DNA of 64,000 nucleotides, taken from positions 62,001 through 126,000 of the forward strand of contig NZ_MOBK01000009.1 of assembly GCF_003732265.1 (NCBI RefSeq), given 5' to 3'. Made by a program: the position numbers and the translations under genes. This DNA is from Pseudomonas brassicacearum. GTDB taxonomy: Bacteria; Pseudomonadota; Gammaproteobacteria; Pseudomonadales; Pseudomonadaceae. Positions within the stretch are counted from its first letter, which is position 1. The number at the start of each line of letters is the position of its first letter. Positions 37,980 to 46,878 of this stretch are shown here, in pieces. The notes under the pieces are model-generated. The model was not told the origin of the DNA. It was given only the letters and a program-made list of their open reading frames with translations, and made no database searches.

Positions 37980-38531
37980 TTATTTCACCTTTCTGCTCAG
38001 GTCATCCACGGTACGTTTGAGCTGATCCAGTTGATTGTCCTGATCGCTGACTTCGCGCTTCAGGCTGGACAGGTCACTGGAGCTTGAGCTGGAACTCGAT
38101 CCGGCACCGCGCTTGAGGTCTTCCACCTGGCTGGCGAGCTTTTTCAGCTCGCTGTTCTGTGCACTGACAGTTCGCTTGAGGTCGCTCACTTCGCTGGCAC
38201 TCGAGCTTGAACTGGACCCCGCATTCTTTTTGAGTTCTTCGATAAGTCTGGCTTGTTCCTTGACGGTTTTCTCAAGGTTCTCGATGTCAGCCGTGTTGGT
38301 TTTGGCGGTGCTCTGCAATTGCGTAACCATGTCGATACTGATATCGCTCCTCGTCATCACATCTTTGCCGTACAGATTGTGAAAGGTGAGGAATTTGTCG
38401 CTGGAACTGGAACTGTTGGAGCTGAACTCCAAACCGGCCTGGGCGGTACTGGACAGTGCCAGGCTGCCGAGAAGAAGGGCTGCCGTGCTGGTTGCGAGAA
38501 GGGCAGACGAACGCTTTGCAAGACTGGACAT
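37980..38531 (-). CDS. Secreted coiled-coil protein with serine-tract repeats, unknown function
   Basis: I do not recognise this 183-residue protein. It has a signal peptide (MSSLAKRSSALLATS...LSSTAQA, cleavage near residue 32), then NSSSSS, a region DKFLTFHNLYGKDVMTRSDI, and three coiled-coil segments separated by GSSSSSS tracts (near residues 107-114 and 147-156). The coils share the pattern LKRxVSxQxxxLxxL. I chose ATG 38531 over 38567 because it begins the signal peptide. It may be a periplasmic or surface trimeric-type coiled coil, but no anchor is visible. Confidence 0.7.
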   Translation of the reverse strand: MSSLAKRSSALLATSTAALLLGSLALSSTAQAGLEFSSNSSSSSDKFLTFHNLYGKDVMTRSDISIDMVTQLQSTAKTNTADIENLEKTVKEQARLIEELKKNAGSSSSSSASEVSDLKRTVSAQNSELKKLASQVEDLKRGAGSSSSSSSSDLSSLKREVSDQDNQLDQLKRTVDDLSRKVK

Positions 38532-38847
38532 CACTAGGGTTCCTTGTGAAGTGCCCGTATGGCACATCGCTATGACTTTGCCATTATTCCGTTGTTCCTG
38601 CGACGCGAGACAATATTTTCAAAAAGGCCCCTCCAGGGTTTTTTTGTAGATTTGATGTAAAAGTCCATATAAATCGCCCACCAAACGTCCTATATTCGGA
38701 GCCTGCACACGCATCACCTTGCAGTTTTCAGATGATCCCCGAATGGTTCTGAAGGCCAGACAAACCGGGCTTCACACGGTTTTTTGCGTCAGAGAGATCC
38801 TTGATGATCCAGATCCATCTTCCATTCCCCAGATCAGCGAGAACGAC
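38532..38847. other. Intergenic region before the DUF6388 gene
   Basis: This 316-bp stretch between divergent genes has no recognised gene. It contains a GC/T feature, GGCCCCTCCAGGG followed by seven T (near 38626-38645), that is only a weak terminator. It is AT-richer around 38600-38700, where promoters are likely. An in-frame upstream ATG at 38719 could extend the DUF6388 protein by 43 residues, but that extension does not resemble the family. Confidence 0.5.
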
Positions 38848-39153
38848 ATGACCGTTAAAGAATTGACCCAAGAAGCCAGACACGAAGAAGCGCTCAAGAA
38901 GTACTTGCTGGATTCGCCCCAGCTCGCCGAAGAGATCAAGGACCTGCCGGCCGACGATCAGAAAGACCAGATTCAGTGGGCGTTCGAGGATGAGGCGGAG
39001 TCCCAGGGTTTGCAGCCGTGGGAATTAACGCTCAAGTACACCTCGACCCCGGAAGAGTTCGAGGCGGCGCGCCTGGTGCTGCACAAAGAGGCAGCCGAGG
39101 TGCTGGGCGTCGAGTGGGAAGAGTACTGCGAGATGAATAATCTGGTGGTCTGA
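38848..39153 (+). CDS. DUF6388 family small acidic protein
   Basis: This 101-residue, helix-rich, strongly acidic cytoplasmic protein (MTVKELTQEARHEEALKKYL, then PWELTLKYTSTPEEFEAARL, ending MNNLVV) resembles a conserved Pseudomonas family (DUF6388) without a known function. I prefer ATG 38848 to the open-frame start at 38719. It is followed by a REP pair and convergent nadC. Confidence 0.75.
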   Translation: MTVKELTQEARHEEALKKYLLDSPQLAEEIKDLPADDQKDQIQWAFEDEAESQGLQPWELTLKYTSTPEEFEAARLVLHKEAAEVLGVEWEEYCEMNNLVV

Positions 39154-39154
39154 C

Positions 39155-39246
39155 CTGTAGGAGCGAGCCTGCTCGCGAAAGCGATGAGTCAGGCGACATA
39201 TATGTCGACTGGTACGCCCCCATCGCGAGCAAGCTCACTCCCACAT
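39155..39246. repeat. REPIN (inverted REP pair) between DUF6388 gene and nadC
   Basis: CTGTAGGAGCGAGCCTGCTCGCGA (from 39156) and the inverse TCGCGAGCAAGCTCACTCCCACA (39223-39245) flank a spacer that contains ATGTCGACTGGTACGCC. The spacer tail resembles those of the REPINs at 54.5 and 56.3 kb. It lies between convergent genes. Confidence 0.85.
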
Positions 39247-39253
39247 TTGTTGA

Positions 39254-40102
39254 TCAGAGGCTGAGGCGCATCGACAGGTCGACAGCCTTCACGTCCTTGG
39301 TCATCGCGCCAATCGAAATGTAATCCACCCCGGTTTCGGCGATCGGTAGCAGCGTGCTTTCGTTGATCCCGCCGCTGGCTTCCAGTTTTGCCTTGCCCGC
39401 GTTCAGGCGCACGGCTTCACGCATGTCATCCAGGCTCAACTCATCGAGCATGATGATGTCGGCGCCCGCCGCCAGCGCTTCCTTGAGTTCCTCGAGGCTT
39501 TCCACTTCGATCTCCACCGGTTTGCCCGGGGCAATCTTGTGCGCGGCATTAATGGCTTCAGGGATGCCACCGCTGGCGGCGATGTGGTTTTCCTTGATCA
39601 GGAAGGCGTCGTACAGGCCGATGCGGTGGTTGTGGCAGCCGCCGCACGTCACGGCGTACTTTTGCGCCAGACGCAGGCCCGGCAGGGTTTTGCGGGTGTC
39701 GAGCAACTTGACTTGGGTACTGGAGACAAAGTCCGCCAGATGCTGCGCACGCGTGGCCACGCCCGACAGCAATTGCAGGAAGTTCAACGCACTGCGTTCG
39801 CCCGTGAGCAGCGAGCGTGCCGGACCTTCGAGGTGAAACAACGCCTGATTGGGTTGTACCCGTTCGCCGTCACGCACCTGCCAATGCACTGCGACCCGCG
39901 GGTCCAGTTGCCGGAACACTGCATCGACCCACGCCGTGCCGGCAATGACGGCGGCATCACGGGTGATGATGGTGGCTTTTGCCAGGCGTTCGGCCGGGAT
40001 CAACTGTGCGGTGATGTCGCCGCTGCCGACGTCTTCGAGCAGCGCACGGCGTACGTTGGCTTCGATTTCGGCGGTCAAGTCGGCGAGACGTAGATTCGGC
40101 AT
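39254..40102 (-). CDS. nadC: Nicotinate-nucleotide pyrophosphorylase (quinolinate phosphoribosyltransferase)
   Basis: The 282-residue enzyme converts quinolinate and PRPP to nicotinate mononucleotide in de novo NAD synthesis. It has the motif DTRKTLPGLRLAQKYAVTCGG, HNHRIGLYDAFLIKENH and the C-terminal barrel motifs EVESLEE, IMLDEL and EASGGI. I start at ATG 40102 (MPNLRLADLTAEIEANV); 19 more in-frame residues are possible upstream but not family-like. It is divergent from the DUF1631 gene. Confidence 0.97.
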   Translation of the reverse strand: MPNLRLADLTAEIEANVRRALLEDVGSGDITAQLIPAERLAKATIITRDAAVIAGTAWVDAVFRQLDPRVAVHWQVRDGERVQPNQALFHLEGPARSLLTGERSALNFLQLLSGVATRAQHLADFVSSTQVKLLDTRKTLPGLRLAQKYAVTCGGCHNHRIGLYDAFLIKENHIAASGGIPEAINAAHKIAPGKPVEIEVESLEELKEALAAGADIIMLDELSLDDMREAVRLNAGKAKLEASGGINESTLLPIAETGVDYISIGAMTKDVKAVDLSMRLSL

Positions 40103-40375
40103 AACGGACTCCACAAACAAAGTGGTCCGATTATAGGGGTATGGCACGAGCCAACCCAAGGCGTCAGAGGCTTTCCGTTTGCACTGAATCCTGCATTTGG
40201 TCGATTTATCGTTTAAGTCGGCGCCCGTCCTACGCGTCTATTTGAAGGGGCAATGCAGAGTCTGCTGGCACAGCAGGTACTTTTTGCAAGATAATTCGCC
40301 TTGCTTTTGACGTCATGGCTTTGACGTGTTTTCGGAGGGTGTTCTATCCGGAAATCACCCTTTCAGGAGGCTTGG

Positions 40376-42574
40376 ATGCACAACGACGGGAACGTAGTGC
40401 CTTTGCACAAAGGCGCTACCGATCAGGCGACGCACTCGCCGCTCGCCCGCCTGCCTGTGATTCTGCTTCAGGTTCGCGACAAGGCTGCACTGCAGCTTCG
40501 GCAGGGATTGCAGGATCTGTTCGATAACGCCGACGACACCTTGTTCGAAATGGCCGATCGGGCCCGCAATGATGTCGAGCAGAACCTCTATTTTGAAGCC
40601 ATGCGCGACTTGCGCCTCAAGCGTAAAAGCATCGAGCGCGGGTTCCTCGAGCACTTCTTCGAGGCGTTTGTCTGCCTCACTCAATACGACACCCCTCAGG
40701 TTGTCTTGCCCCAGGCATTGACCCTTGACGCTTCGACACAACGCCCCAACGACGACATGGAGCGCAGCGTCGCGGTGGAGGCGATGGTCAATAAAGTGCT
40801 GAACCGTGAAGGTGTTGCCCTCGGTCAGCTCACCGCGCGGCTCGGTGTGTTGCTCGGTAAGCCGTTGGGCGATCAGCGCAACCCCATGGGCCCGGCGATG
40901 CTGTGCGAGTATTTCTTGCAGGCCGGGCGCAACCTGGGGGTGGAGATCAAGGTCAAGCTGATCATCCTCAAGTTGTTCGAGCGCTATGTGCTCAGTAGCG
41001 CCGATCAGCTCTACGCTCAATCCAATCAATTACTCGTCGCCACCGGCGTATTGCCCGAACTCAAGCCGGCGCCCACGCGGCGTGCCGCAGATCGCGCGAT
41101 GCCCGGCGCGGATGATCAGCCTTCGCCCGCGACCAATCGCTCGGACACGGCGCAGATCGACGAGGTGTTCGCGGCCTTGCAGGAGCTGCTGCTGCCTGTG
41201 CGCGGCAGTGTCGCACCGACCCTTGAGGCCAGCGCCGAGACACGGCCCATTTCCACGCAGGACTTGTTGCGCATGCTCTCCCACTTGCAGCAACACGTGC
41301 CGGCACAGGCGGCTCAGGACGATTTCGATCTGCGGAACCAGCTCGAACAGCTGCTGACGCGGGTCAGCGTCAAAAGCGGCACGTCGCGAGTGGTAGGGGT
41401 GGCGGATGAAGACGTGGTCAACCTGATCGCCATGCTGTTTGAATGCATGCTCGATGACCGCTACCTGCCGGATTCGCTCAAGGCACTGATCAGTCGCCTG
41501 CAGATCCCGATGCTGAAAGTGGCGGTGCTCGACAAGAGTTTCTTCAGCCGAACCAGTCATCCCGCCCGGCGCTTGCTCAACGAAATCGCTGGTGCGGCCA
41601 TGGGCTGGAGCGAGTGCGATGACCATGAGCGCGACAGCCTGTACCTGCGCATCGAACAGGTGGTGCAGCGTCTGTTGAATGACTTTGCTGACGACCCGGC
41701 GATTTTTTCCGAGCTGCTGGCGGATTTTCTCGCTTTCACCAGTGATGAGCGCCGTCGCAGTGATTTACTGGAGCAGCGCACCCGTGACGCCGAAGAGGGC
41801 CGTGCCAGGACCGAACTGGCCCGCCAGCGTGTCGAGCAGGCGCTGAATCAGGCGTTGGTGGGCAGATTGTTGCCGCAGGCGGTGGTGGTGTTTGTCCAGG
41901 AAGCCTGGAGCACAGTGCTGCTGCTGACCTGCCTCAAACACGGTGATCAGTCGGCTGAGTGGCGTGCGGACGTCCACACCATGGAGCAACTTATCTGGAG
42001 TGTGCAACGTCACGACGAGCCCGATGCGAGCCAGCGTCTGCTGGCGCTGGTGCCTGGGCTACTGAAGTCATTGCGTGACGGGCTGAGCCGTTCGGCATTC
42101 GACCCTTTCGCCACCAGCGAGTTTTTCAGCGAGCTGGAAACCTTGCACGTTCAACTGTTCACGTATCCGGGGCAGGTAAACGACGCGTCTTTCGAGGCGC
42201 CGGTGATGGTCCGGATGACGCAGGAAATCGTCCTGCAAACCGCAGACGAAGGACCGGTCGAGACGGCATTCGCCCGTTTGCCGGCGGACGATGCCAGCCT
42301 GCTGCAAGTGGATCAACTGCATCCCGGCTGCTGGGTCGAGTTTCAGGAAGACGACGAAAATACCCTGCGTTGCAAGCTGGCCGCGATCATTGAAGCCACC
42401 GGCAACTACCTCTTCGTCAATCGCACTGGCATGAAAGTCCTGGAGCACAGCCGCACGGGCCTGGCTCTGGAATTTCGTCGCGGCGCGGTGCGCGCGCTGG
42501 ACACTACCTTGCTGTTTGACCGGGCGCTGGCCTCCGTGCTCGGTAACCTGCGCCGCCTCAATCGCGGCAAGTGA
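40376..42574 (+). CDS. DUF1631 domain-containing protein
   Basis: This 732-residue soluble protein has the DUF1631 architecture across its whole length (N-terminal LQLRQGLQDLFDNADDTLFEMADRA; C-terminal WVEFQEDDENTLRCKLAAIIEATGNYLFVNRTGMKVLE). It is sometimes mislabelled thymidine phosphorylase. The C-terminal ~90 residues look like a small beta-barrel, possibly PilZ-like, but I do not see the RxxxR and D/NxSxxG c-di-GMP motifs. The function is unknown. It lies between nadC and ampD. TCAGGAGG lies 10 bp before ATG 40376. Confidence 0.85.
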   Translation: MHNDGNVVPLHKGATDQATHSPLARLPVILLQVRDKAALQLRQGLQDLFDNADDTLFEMADRARNDVEQNLYFEAMRDLRLKRKSIERGFLEHFFEAFVCLTQYDTPQVVLPQALTLDASTQRPNDDMERSVAVEAMVNKVLNREGVALGQLTARLGVLLGKPLGDQRNPMGPAMLCEYFLQAGRNLGVEIKVKLIILKLFERYVLSSADQLYAQSNQLLVATGVLPELKPAPTRRAADRAMPGADDQPSPATNRSDTAQIDEVFAALQELLLPVRGSVAPTLEASAETRPISTQDLLRMLSHLQQHVPAQAAQDDFDLRNQLEQLLTRVSVKSGTSRVVGVADEDVVNLIAMLFECMLDDRYLPDSLKALISRLQIPMLKVAVLDKSFFSRTSHPARRLLNEIAGAAMGWSECDDHERDSLYLRIEQVVQRLLNDFADDPAIFSELLADFLAFTSDERRRSDLLEQRTRDAEEGRARTELARQRVEQALNQALVGRLLPQAVVVFVQEAWSTVLLLTCLKHGDQSAEWRADVHTMEQLIWSVQRHDEPDASQRLLALVPGLLKSLRDGLSRSAFDPFATSEFFSELETLHVQLFTYPGQVNDASFEAPVMVRMTQEIVLQTADEGPVETAFARLPADDASLLQVDQLHPGCWVEFQEDDENTLRCKLAAIIEATGNYLFVNRTGMKVLEHSRTGLALEFRRGAVRALDTTLLFDRALASVLGNLRRLNRGK

Positions 42575-42638
42575 TCGCGTCCCGGTGGGCTATCGCGGCA
42601 TACTGGGCGCCAACACAGTCGTCGCTGAAGGAGCCTGT

Positions 42639-43199
42639 ATGCAGTTGGACCCCGCGAGCGGTTGGTGCCAGGATGTGCGTTTATGCCCCTCACCCAACTT
42701 CAATGCGCGCCCCTCGGGCGAAATTTCCCTGCTGGTGATCCACAACATCAGCTTGCCGCCAGCGCAGTTCGCGACCGGAAAAGTGCAGGAATTCTTCCAG
42801 AATCGTCTGGATGTCACGGAGCATCCTTATTTTGAAGGTATTGCTGACTTGCGGGTGTCAGCGCACTTTCTGATTGAGCGTGACGGCACGGTCACTCAGT
42901 TTGTCTCTTGTCTTGAGCGCGCCTGGCACGCCGGCATCTCGAATTTTGAGGGCCGGGAAACCTGTAACGATTTTTCCGTGGGCATCGAACTTGAAGGCAC
43001 GGATGATCTGCCGTTCACCGATGCTCAGTATCACGCGCTGACGGCCTTGACCCGACAGCTGCAAAACGCCTACACCGGCATCACTGCGCAGCGCATTTGC
43101 GGGCACAGCGACATTGCCCCAGGGCGCAAGACCGATCCAGGACCGGCGTTCGACTGGGCACGCTATCGCGCGGCGCTGGCAAAAGAGGAAGGACAATGA
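42639..43199 (+). CDS. ampD: 1,6-anhydro-N-acetylmuramyl-L-alanine amidase AmpD
   Basis: This 186-residue cytoplasmic zinc amidase cleaves the anhMurNAc-peptide bond during peptidoglycan recycling; its loss derepresses ampC via AmpR in pseudomonads. Zn ligands His35 (VIHNIS), His156 and Asp166 (CGHSDIAPGRKTDPGP) and catalytic Glu117 (VGIELEG) and Lys164 align one to two residues from C. freundii AmpD (H34, H154, D164, E116, K162). I use ATG 42639; the frame is open upstream. It overlaps ampE by four bases. Confidence 0.96.
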   Translation: MQLDPASGWCQDVRLCPSPNFNARPSGEISLLVIHNISLPPAQFATGKVQEFFQNRLDVTEHPYFEGIADLRVSAHFLIERDGTVTQFVSCLERAWHAGISNFEGRETCNDFSVGIELEGTDDLPFTDAQYHALTALTRQLQNAYTGITAQRICGHSDIAPGRKTDPGPAFDWARYRAALAKEEGQ

Positions 43200-44032
43200 G
43201 TTTTCTGGTGTTGCTGTTGGCGGTATGGATCGAGAAGTTCTCGGCACTGCGCCATCGGGTTCAACGTGATGGCGGTTGGGTACGCGAGCTGAACAAGCTT
43301 GAGGTCATGCCACGCCTGATCGACCGGCCCTGGTTGATTTTGGTGATTATGGTGTTGTTGCCGGTCGCGCTGCTGGGGTTGCTGCTGGTGGTGCTGGATC
43401 CGGTGGCCTATGGTCTGCTGGCATTGCCGGTGCATTTGCTGGTGGTGATTTACAGCCTCGGACGCGGCGATCTGCTGGCCGGGCTGGGGCCGTTTCGCGA
43501 TGCCTGGCGCCGCGAGGACCTGCAAGCCGCCGCGCATGTGGCCAAGCGAGACCTGGATATTTGCGCCGACAGCGGCGAGCAATTGCTGGAGCGGGTCGAA
43601 GCGCACCTGCTCTGGGAGGCTTACCAGAGTTTCTTCGCCGTCATTTTCTGGTACTTCCTGCTGGGGCCAGTGGCCGCCCTGAGCTATCGCTTGCTGGCGC
43701 TGGCCGAAGAGCATGGACAGAACCCCGCCGTGGTCGAACGCGCGGCACAATTGCGTCACGCCTTTGATTGGGTGCCCGTGCGCTTGCTGGCGGCGAGTTT
43801 TGCACTGGTCGGCAACTTTGTGGCGGTCGGCCGGGTGATGTTGCATGAGTTGTTGAACTGGAACATCAGCGCCGCTCAGCTGATCGAGAAGGTCGGCATG
43901 GTCGCCGGTGAAATTCCGGCACCGGTCGTCGGACCGGATGGCATCAACAGCCTGGACCGGATCTGGGAGCTACTGCTGCGCGCGGCGGTGCTCTGGTACG
44001 CGGGTTTTGCGCTGTGGACTGTCCTTCCCTAG
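43196..44032 (+). CDS. ampE: Regulatory signaling modulator AmpE
   Basis: The 278-residue inner-membrane protein has about four membrane helices (near residues 2-12, 45-90, 140-165 and the C-terminus) and family features FSALRHRVQRDGGWVREL and FWYFLLGPVAALSYRL. It is encoded with AmpD in an ATGA-coupled pair; its role in beta-lactamase induction is poorly defined. The start ATG 43196 (MSFLVLLLAVWIEKF) is set by the overlap. Confidence 0.95.
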   Translation: MSFLVLLLAVWIEKFSALRHRVQRDGGWVRELNKLEVMPRLIDRPWLILVIMVLLPVALLGLLLVVLDPVAYGLLALPVHLLVVIYSLGRGDLLAGLGPFRDAWRREDLQAAAHVAKRDLDICADSGEQLLERVEAHLLWEAYQSFFAVIFWYFLLGPVAALSYRLLALAEEHGQNPAVVERAAQLRHAFDWVPVRLLAASFALVGNFVAVGRVMLHELLNWNISAAQLIEKVGMVAGEIPAPVVGPDGINSLDRIWELLLRAAVLWYAGFALWTVLP

Positions 44033-44140
44033 TACCCATCGCTACAGCAGCTGGCGCACCCTGCGCCAGGCTGCGATCCAAATGATGCAATAAATCTGAC
44101 AATCTTCAGGGGATTCACGACGCCTGCTACGCCGCCGAAC

Positions 44141-44165
44141 GGGGGCGAGCCCCCTCGCCACAGCT
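44141..44165. repeat. Solitary REP-like palindrome
   Basis: GGGGGCGAGCCCCCTCGCCACAG is a variant REP core downstream of ampE, with GGGGGC/GCCCCC self-complementarity. It lies just upstream of the MCP promoter and could end the ampDE message. Confidence 0.65.
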
Positions 44166-44173
44166 CGTTAACC

Positions 44174-44200
44174 TTAAGTTACAAAACCCCCTGCCGATTT
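44174..44200 (+). promoter_or_regulatory. FliA (sigma-28) type promoter of the chemoreceptor gene
   Basis: TTAAGTTA (44174-44181), exactly 11 bp, then GCCGATTT (44193-44200) match the sigma-28 consensus TAAAGTTT-N11-GCCGATAA at 6 of 8 positions in each box. The position, about 90 bp before the MCP start, fits the late flagellar/chemotaxis regulon. Confidence 0.75.
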
Positions 44201-44289
44201 AAGATATACAGGGATAGCGCTGAGTAGTGGCTATCTGCCGCTGAGCCGCGCCTGCCAAATAAAAATAAGAATGCCATGGGAGACTTCCA

Positions 44290-46320
44290 GTGAAGAGCTT
44301 GCTCTATCCCGCCGTCGCGCTGATGAACCGCCTGAGTTTCGGCATGAAGTTCAGCCTGATCAGCGTACTGTTCCTTGTGCCCATGCTGGTCACCAACTTT
44401 TATCTGGTGCGCGACTCCTATCGCGAATTTCAGGGTACGCAAGTCGAGCTGCAAAGCCTCGACCTGCTGGGCAGTGGCATGACGCTGCGGCGTGACTTGG
44501 AGACCCTGAACAATCTGGTGCAGATCAACGTCACACTCGGTCAGTCCGGCAAGGCCGGCAACGTCGAGTCGAAGATCGGCGCGTTGGAGCAAAGCATTCT
44601 GGCGCGCCTGCAAGGGCTGACCGCGATGACCACTGATCCGGAGCAGGTCACGGTTTTCGACGGCAAACGCGATGAAATGATCGCCGCGTTCAAGGCCCAG
44701 CAAACGGAAACCTCTCTGCAAAGCAAAAGCGGAATGATCAGCAAACTGCTGGGCAACGCGCAGATTTTCAGCCAGATCATCGCCACCCAGGCCGGCCTCA
44801 GTCGCGACAGCCAAAGCGACATGCGCCAACTGAGCGAGCTGATTACCAACGTCACCCCACCAGTGACTCAACTGCTGGGCGAAGGGCGGGCGATGGGTTC
44901 TTTTTCCCTCGGACAAGGCTTTCTCAACTCGGCATCGAGCACTAGATTCGATGAACTGTTGGCGCAGATCGAAAAGCTCCAGGGCGAATACGGCTTGAAA
45001 TTGCAGGACGCACTGGGTTCCAGCAAAGCGGCGCGTGAAACCCTGGCCGTTCAAGCCGACAGCAGCAAGGCCTCGCTGAAAAAAGCCAGCGAGCTGTTCG
45101 AAGAAAAAGTGGTGATGGCAGACACCCTGGATGCACCCTGGCAGGATTTTTACGATCAGGTCACCGGCCTGATGGACCAGACCTACCAACTCAACGAAGC
45201 CACCCTGAAGTTTCTCGGCACCCAGCTGCAGCAGCGACTGGGACAGAACCGCAACCACATGGTTTTGCAGGCCGTGGCGTTGTCGGTGGTGTTTGTGTTG
45301 ATTTTCTACCTTTACGGCGGCTTCTACGCGTCGACCCGCACCACCCTCAAGCGTCTTGGCGCCATGATGGACACGGTTGCTGCGGGCGACATGACGGTGA
45401 CCTTCCGCGCTGAAAGCCGCGATGAGCTCGGAGAGTTGGGTGAGGTATTCAACGGCACCGTGAAGAAAATCCATGACCTGATCGAACGCGTCGGGCAGAC
45501 CGTCAATGAGGTCGAGCGTCAGGCCGGGCAGGTGCAAAGCGTCTCCACCCAGAGCAACCAAGCGGTGGCAGGGCAACGTTCGCAGATCGAGCAGGTCGCC
45601 ACGGCCATGAACCAGATGTCGGCCACTTCCCTTGAAGTGGCGCGCAGTGCCGCTGCCGCAGTCAGCAGCGCCCACAGCGTCAACGACGAGACCATCAGCG
45701 GTCGCGGTCTGGTGGCGTCCCAGCAGGGCAGCATCGCGCAATTGGCCAGTGAGATCGATCAGTCAGTGATCGTGATCAATCAACTGGCCAGCGACAGCCA
45801 GTCCATCAGCCGAGTGCTGGAAGTGATCAAGAGCATCGCCGAGCAGACCAATCTGCTGGCCCTTAACGCGGCCATCGAAGCCGCTCGGGCCGGTGAGCAG
45901 GGGCGCGGGTTTGCGGTGGTGGCCGATGAGGTCCGCACGCTGGCCAAGCGCACTCAGCAATCGACCGAAGAAATCGAGCAGATGATCAGCAAGCTTCACA
46001 GCGGCGTCGGCGCGGCGGTCAAGGCCATGGGCATCAGCCATCAGGTGGCCGATGGCACGGTCGGGCAGTCGGAAAAAGTCCAGCAGGCGCTGGAAAACAT
46101 CCTCGGCGCTGTCGGCATGATCGTGGACCAGAACCAGCAGATCGCTGCGGCAGTCGAGCAGCAGACCGCTGTCGCCCACGACATTGATCAGAACATCGTC
46201 GAGATCAACCGCGCTGGCGAACGTACCGCCGAAGGGGCGCACCAGACCGAGGATGCCAGCCGCGCGTTGTCGGCCCAAGTGGTAGAACTCAAGCACCTGA
46301 TCAGCGCCTTCCGGGTCTGA
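44290..46320 (+). CDS. Methyl-accepting chemotaxis protein
   Basis: The 676-residue chemoreceptor has TM1 (about 20-40), a large all-helical periplasmic sensor of about 275 residues (longer than a four-helix Tar sensor and compatible with a bimodular helical HBM type), TM2 (about 322-342), a HAMP domain and the signalling hairpin with the tip EQTNLLALNAAIEAARAGEQGRGFAVVADEVR (in two parts near 515-550). The ligand is unknown. It starts at GTG 44290 and ends SAFRV without a CheR-binding pentapeptide. A sigma-28 promoter precedes it. Confidence 0.93.
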   Translation: MKSLLYPAVALMNRLSFGMKFSLISVLFLVPMLVTNFYLVRDSYREFQGTQVELQSLDLLGSGMTLRRDLETLNNLVQINVTLGQSGKAGNVESKIGALEQSILARLQGLTAMTTDPEQVTVFDGKRDEMIAAFKAQQTETSLQSKSGMISKLLGNAQIFSQIIATQAGLSRDSQSDMRQLSELITNVTPPVTQLLGEGRAMGSFSLGQGFLNSASSTRFDELLAQIEKLQGEYGLKLQDALGSSKAARETLAVQADSSKASLKKASELFEEKVVMADTLDAPWQDFYDQVTGLMDQTYQLNEATLKFLGTQLQQRLGQNRNHMVLQAVALSVVFVLIFYLYGGFYASTRTTLKRLGAMMDTVAAGDMTVTFRAESRDELGELGEVFNGTVKKIHDLIERVGQTVNEVERQAGQVQSVSTQSNQAVAGQRSQIEQVATAMNQMSATSLEVARSAAAAVSSAHSVNDETISGRGLVASQQGSIAQLASEIDQSVIVINQLASDSQSISRVLEVIKSIAEQTNLLALNAAIEAARAGEQGRGFAVVADEVRTLAKRTQQSTEEIEQMISKLHSGVGAAVKAMGISHQVADGTVGQSEKVQQALENILGAVGMIVDQNQQIAAAVEQQTAVAHDIDQNIVEINRAGERTAEGAHQTEDASRALSAQVVELKHLISAFRV

Positions 46321-46328
46321 GAAAATCC

Positions 46329-46358
46329 CTGTGGGAGCGAGCAGGCTCGCTCCCACAG
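46329..46358. repeat. Perfect REP palindrome downstream of the MCP gene
   Basis: CTGTGGGAGCGAGC-AG-GCTCGCTCCCACAG is a perfect 14-bp inverted repeat of the REP core, nine bases after the MCP stop. A short T-run (GTTTTG) follows, so it may also serve as a terminator. Confidence 0.88.
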
Positions 46359-46488
46359 GTTTTGCGAATAATCTGTAGTGCGTTTTCCCTTTGCGGGTAG
46401 GTAATGTCTTGTTTTCCGCCGTGCTCTGATTTTTCGTCTTCAATGAAGGAAGATCATTCACTCTGGCCAGCCCTGAGGAGGCGCGGTA

Positions 46489-46878
46489 ATGTCTGTTGCA
46501 ACAATGGGAATACAGGGGCACTGCGCTCACTGCGGGAGCACCCTGCAACTGGAAGCCTGGCAACTCAACGCGATTGCAATCAACGAATCGTTCGCCTGTA
46601 CTCACTGCCACAAAGCCTTGCAATTGAGCGACCCGAAACAGATCAGGCGCTTCAAATCGCTCGATTCACTGGGCTTGCTGCGGGCGAGCACGCTGGTGAT
46701 GGTGTGCACCGCGATCTTGGTGGCGTTGGTCATGGAATGGATCGGCATGCTCAGCGTCGTCGAACAGCTGAATTTTTCGCTGGGCGCCATTCTGGTCTAC
46801 TTCGTCGTCATACAGTTTGCCCATCACCGGCAACACATCACGCTGATTCTGGAAGCCGCCAAGGCCCACGCCGACTGA
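46489..46878 (+). CDS. Small membrane protein with a zinc-ribbon-like N-terminus
   Basis: I do not recognise a named family for this 129-residue protein. Residues 12-15 (CAHC) and 37-40 (CTHC) form two CxxC knuckles 21 residues apart, typical of a zinc ribbon. Two membrane helices follow (about 63-87, ASTLVMVCTAILVALVM; and 92-112, LGAILVYFVVIQF), then a His-rich end (AHHRQHITL). GAGGAGGCGC lies upstream of ATG 46489. It is convergent with tatD with no spacing. Confidence 0.7.
   Translation: MSVATMGIQGHCAHCGSTLQLEAWQLNAIAINESFACTHCHKALQLSDPKQIRRFKSLDSLGLLRASTLVMVCTAILVALVMEWIGMLSVVEQLNFSLGAILVYFVVIQFAHHRQHITLILEAAKAHAD

Noticed and set aside
37897..38531. Possible genomic island integrated at tRNA-Thr
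   Set aside because: No integrase, no repeated tRNA 3' end and no composition shift were seen next to this tRNA.
38719..38847. N-terminal extension of the DUF6388 protein from ATG 38719
   Set aside because: The extra 43 residues are not family-like and the composition resembles an untranslated leader.
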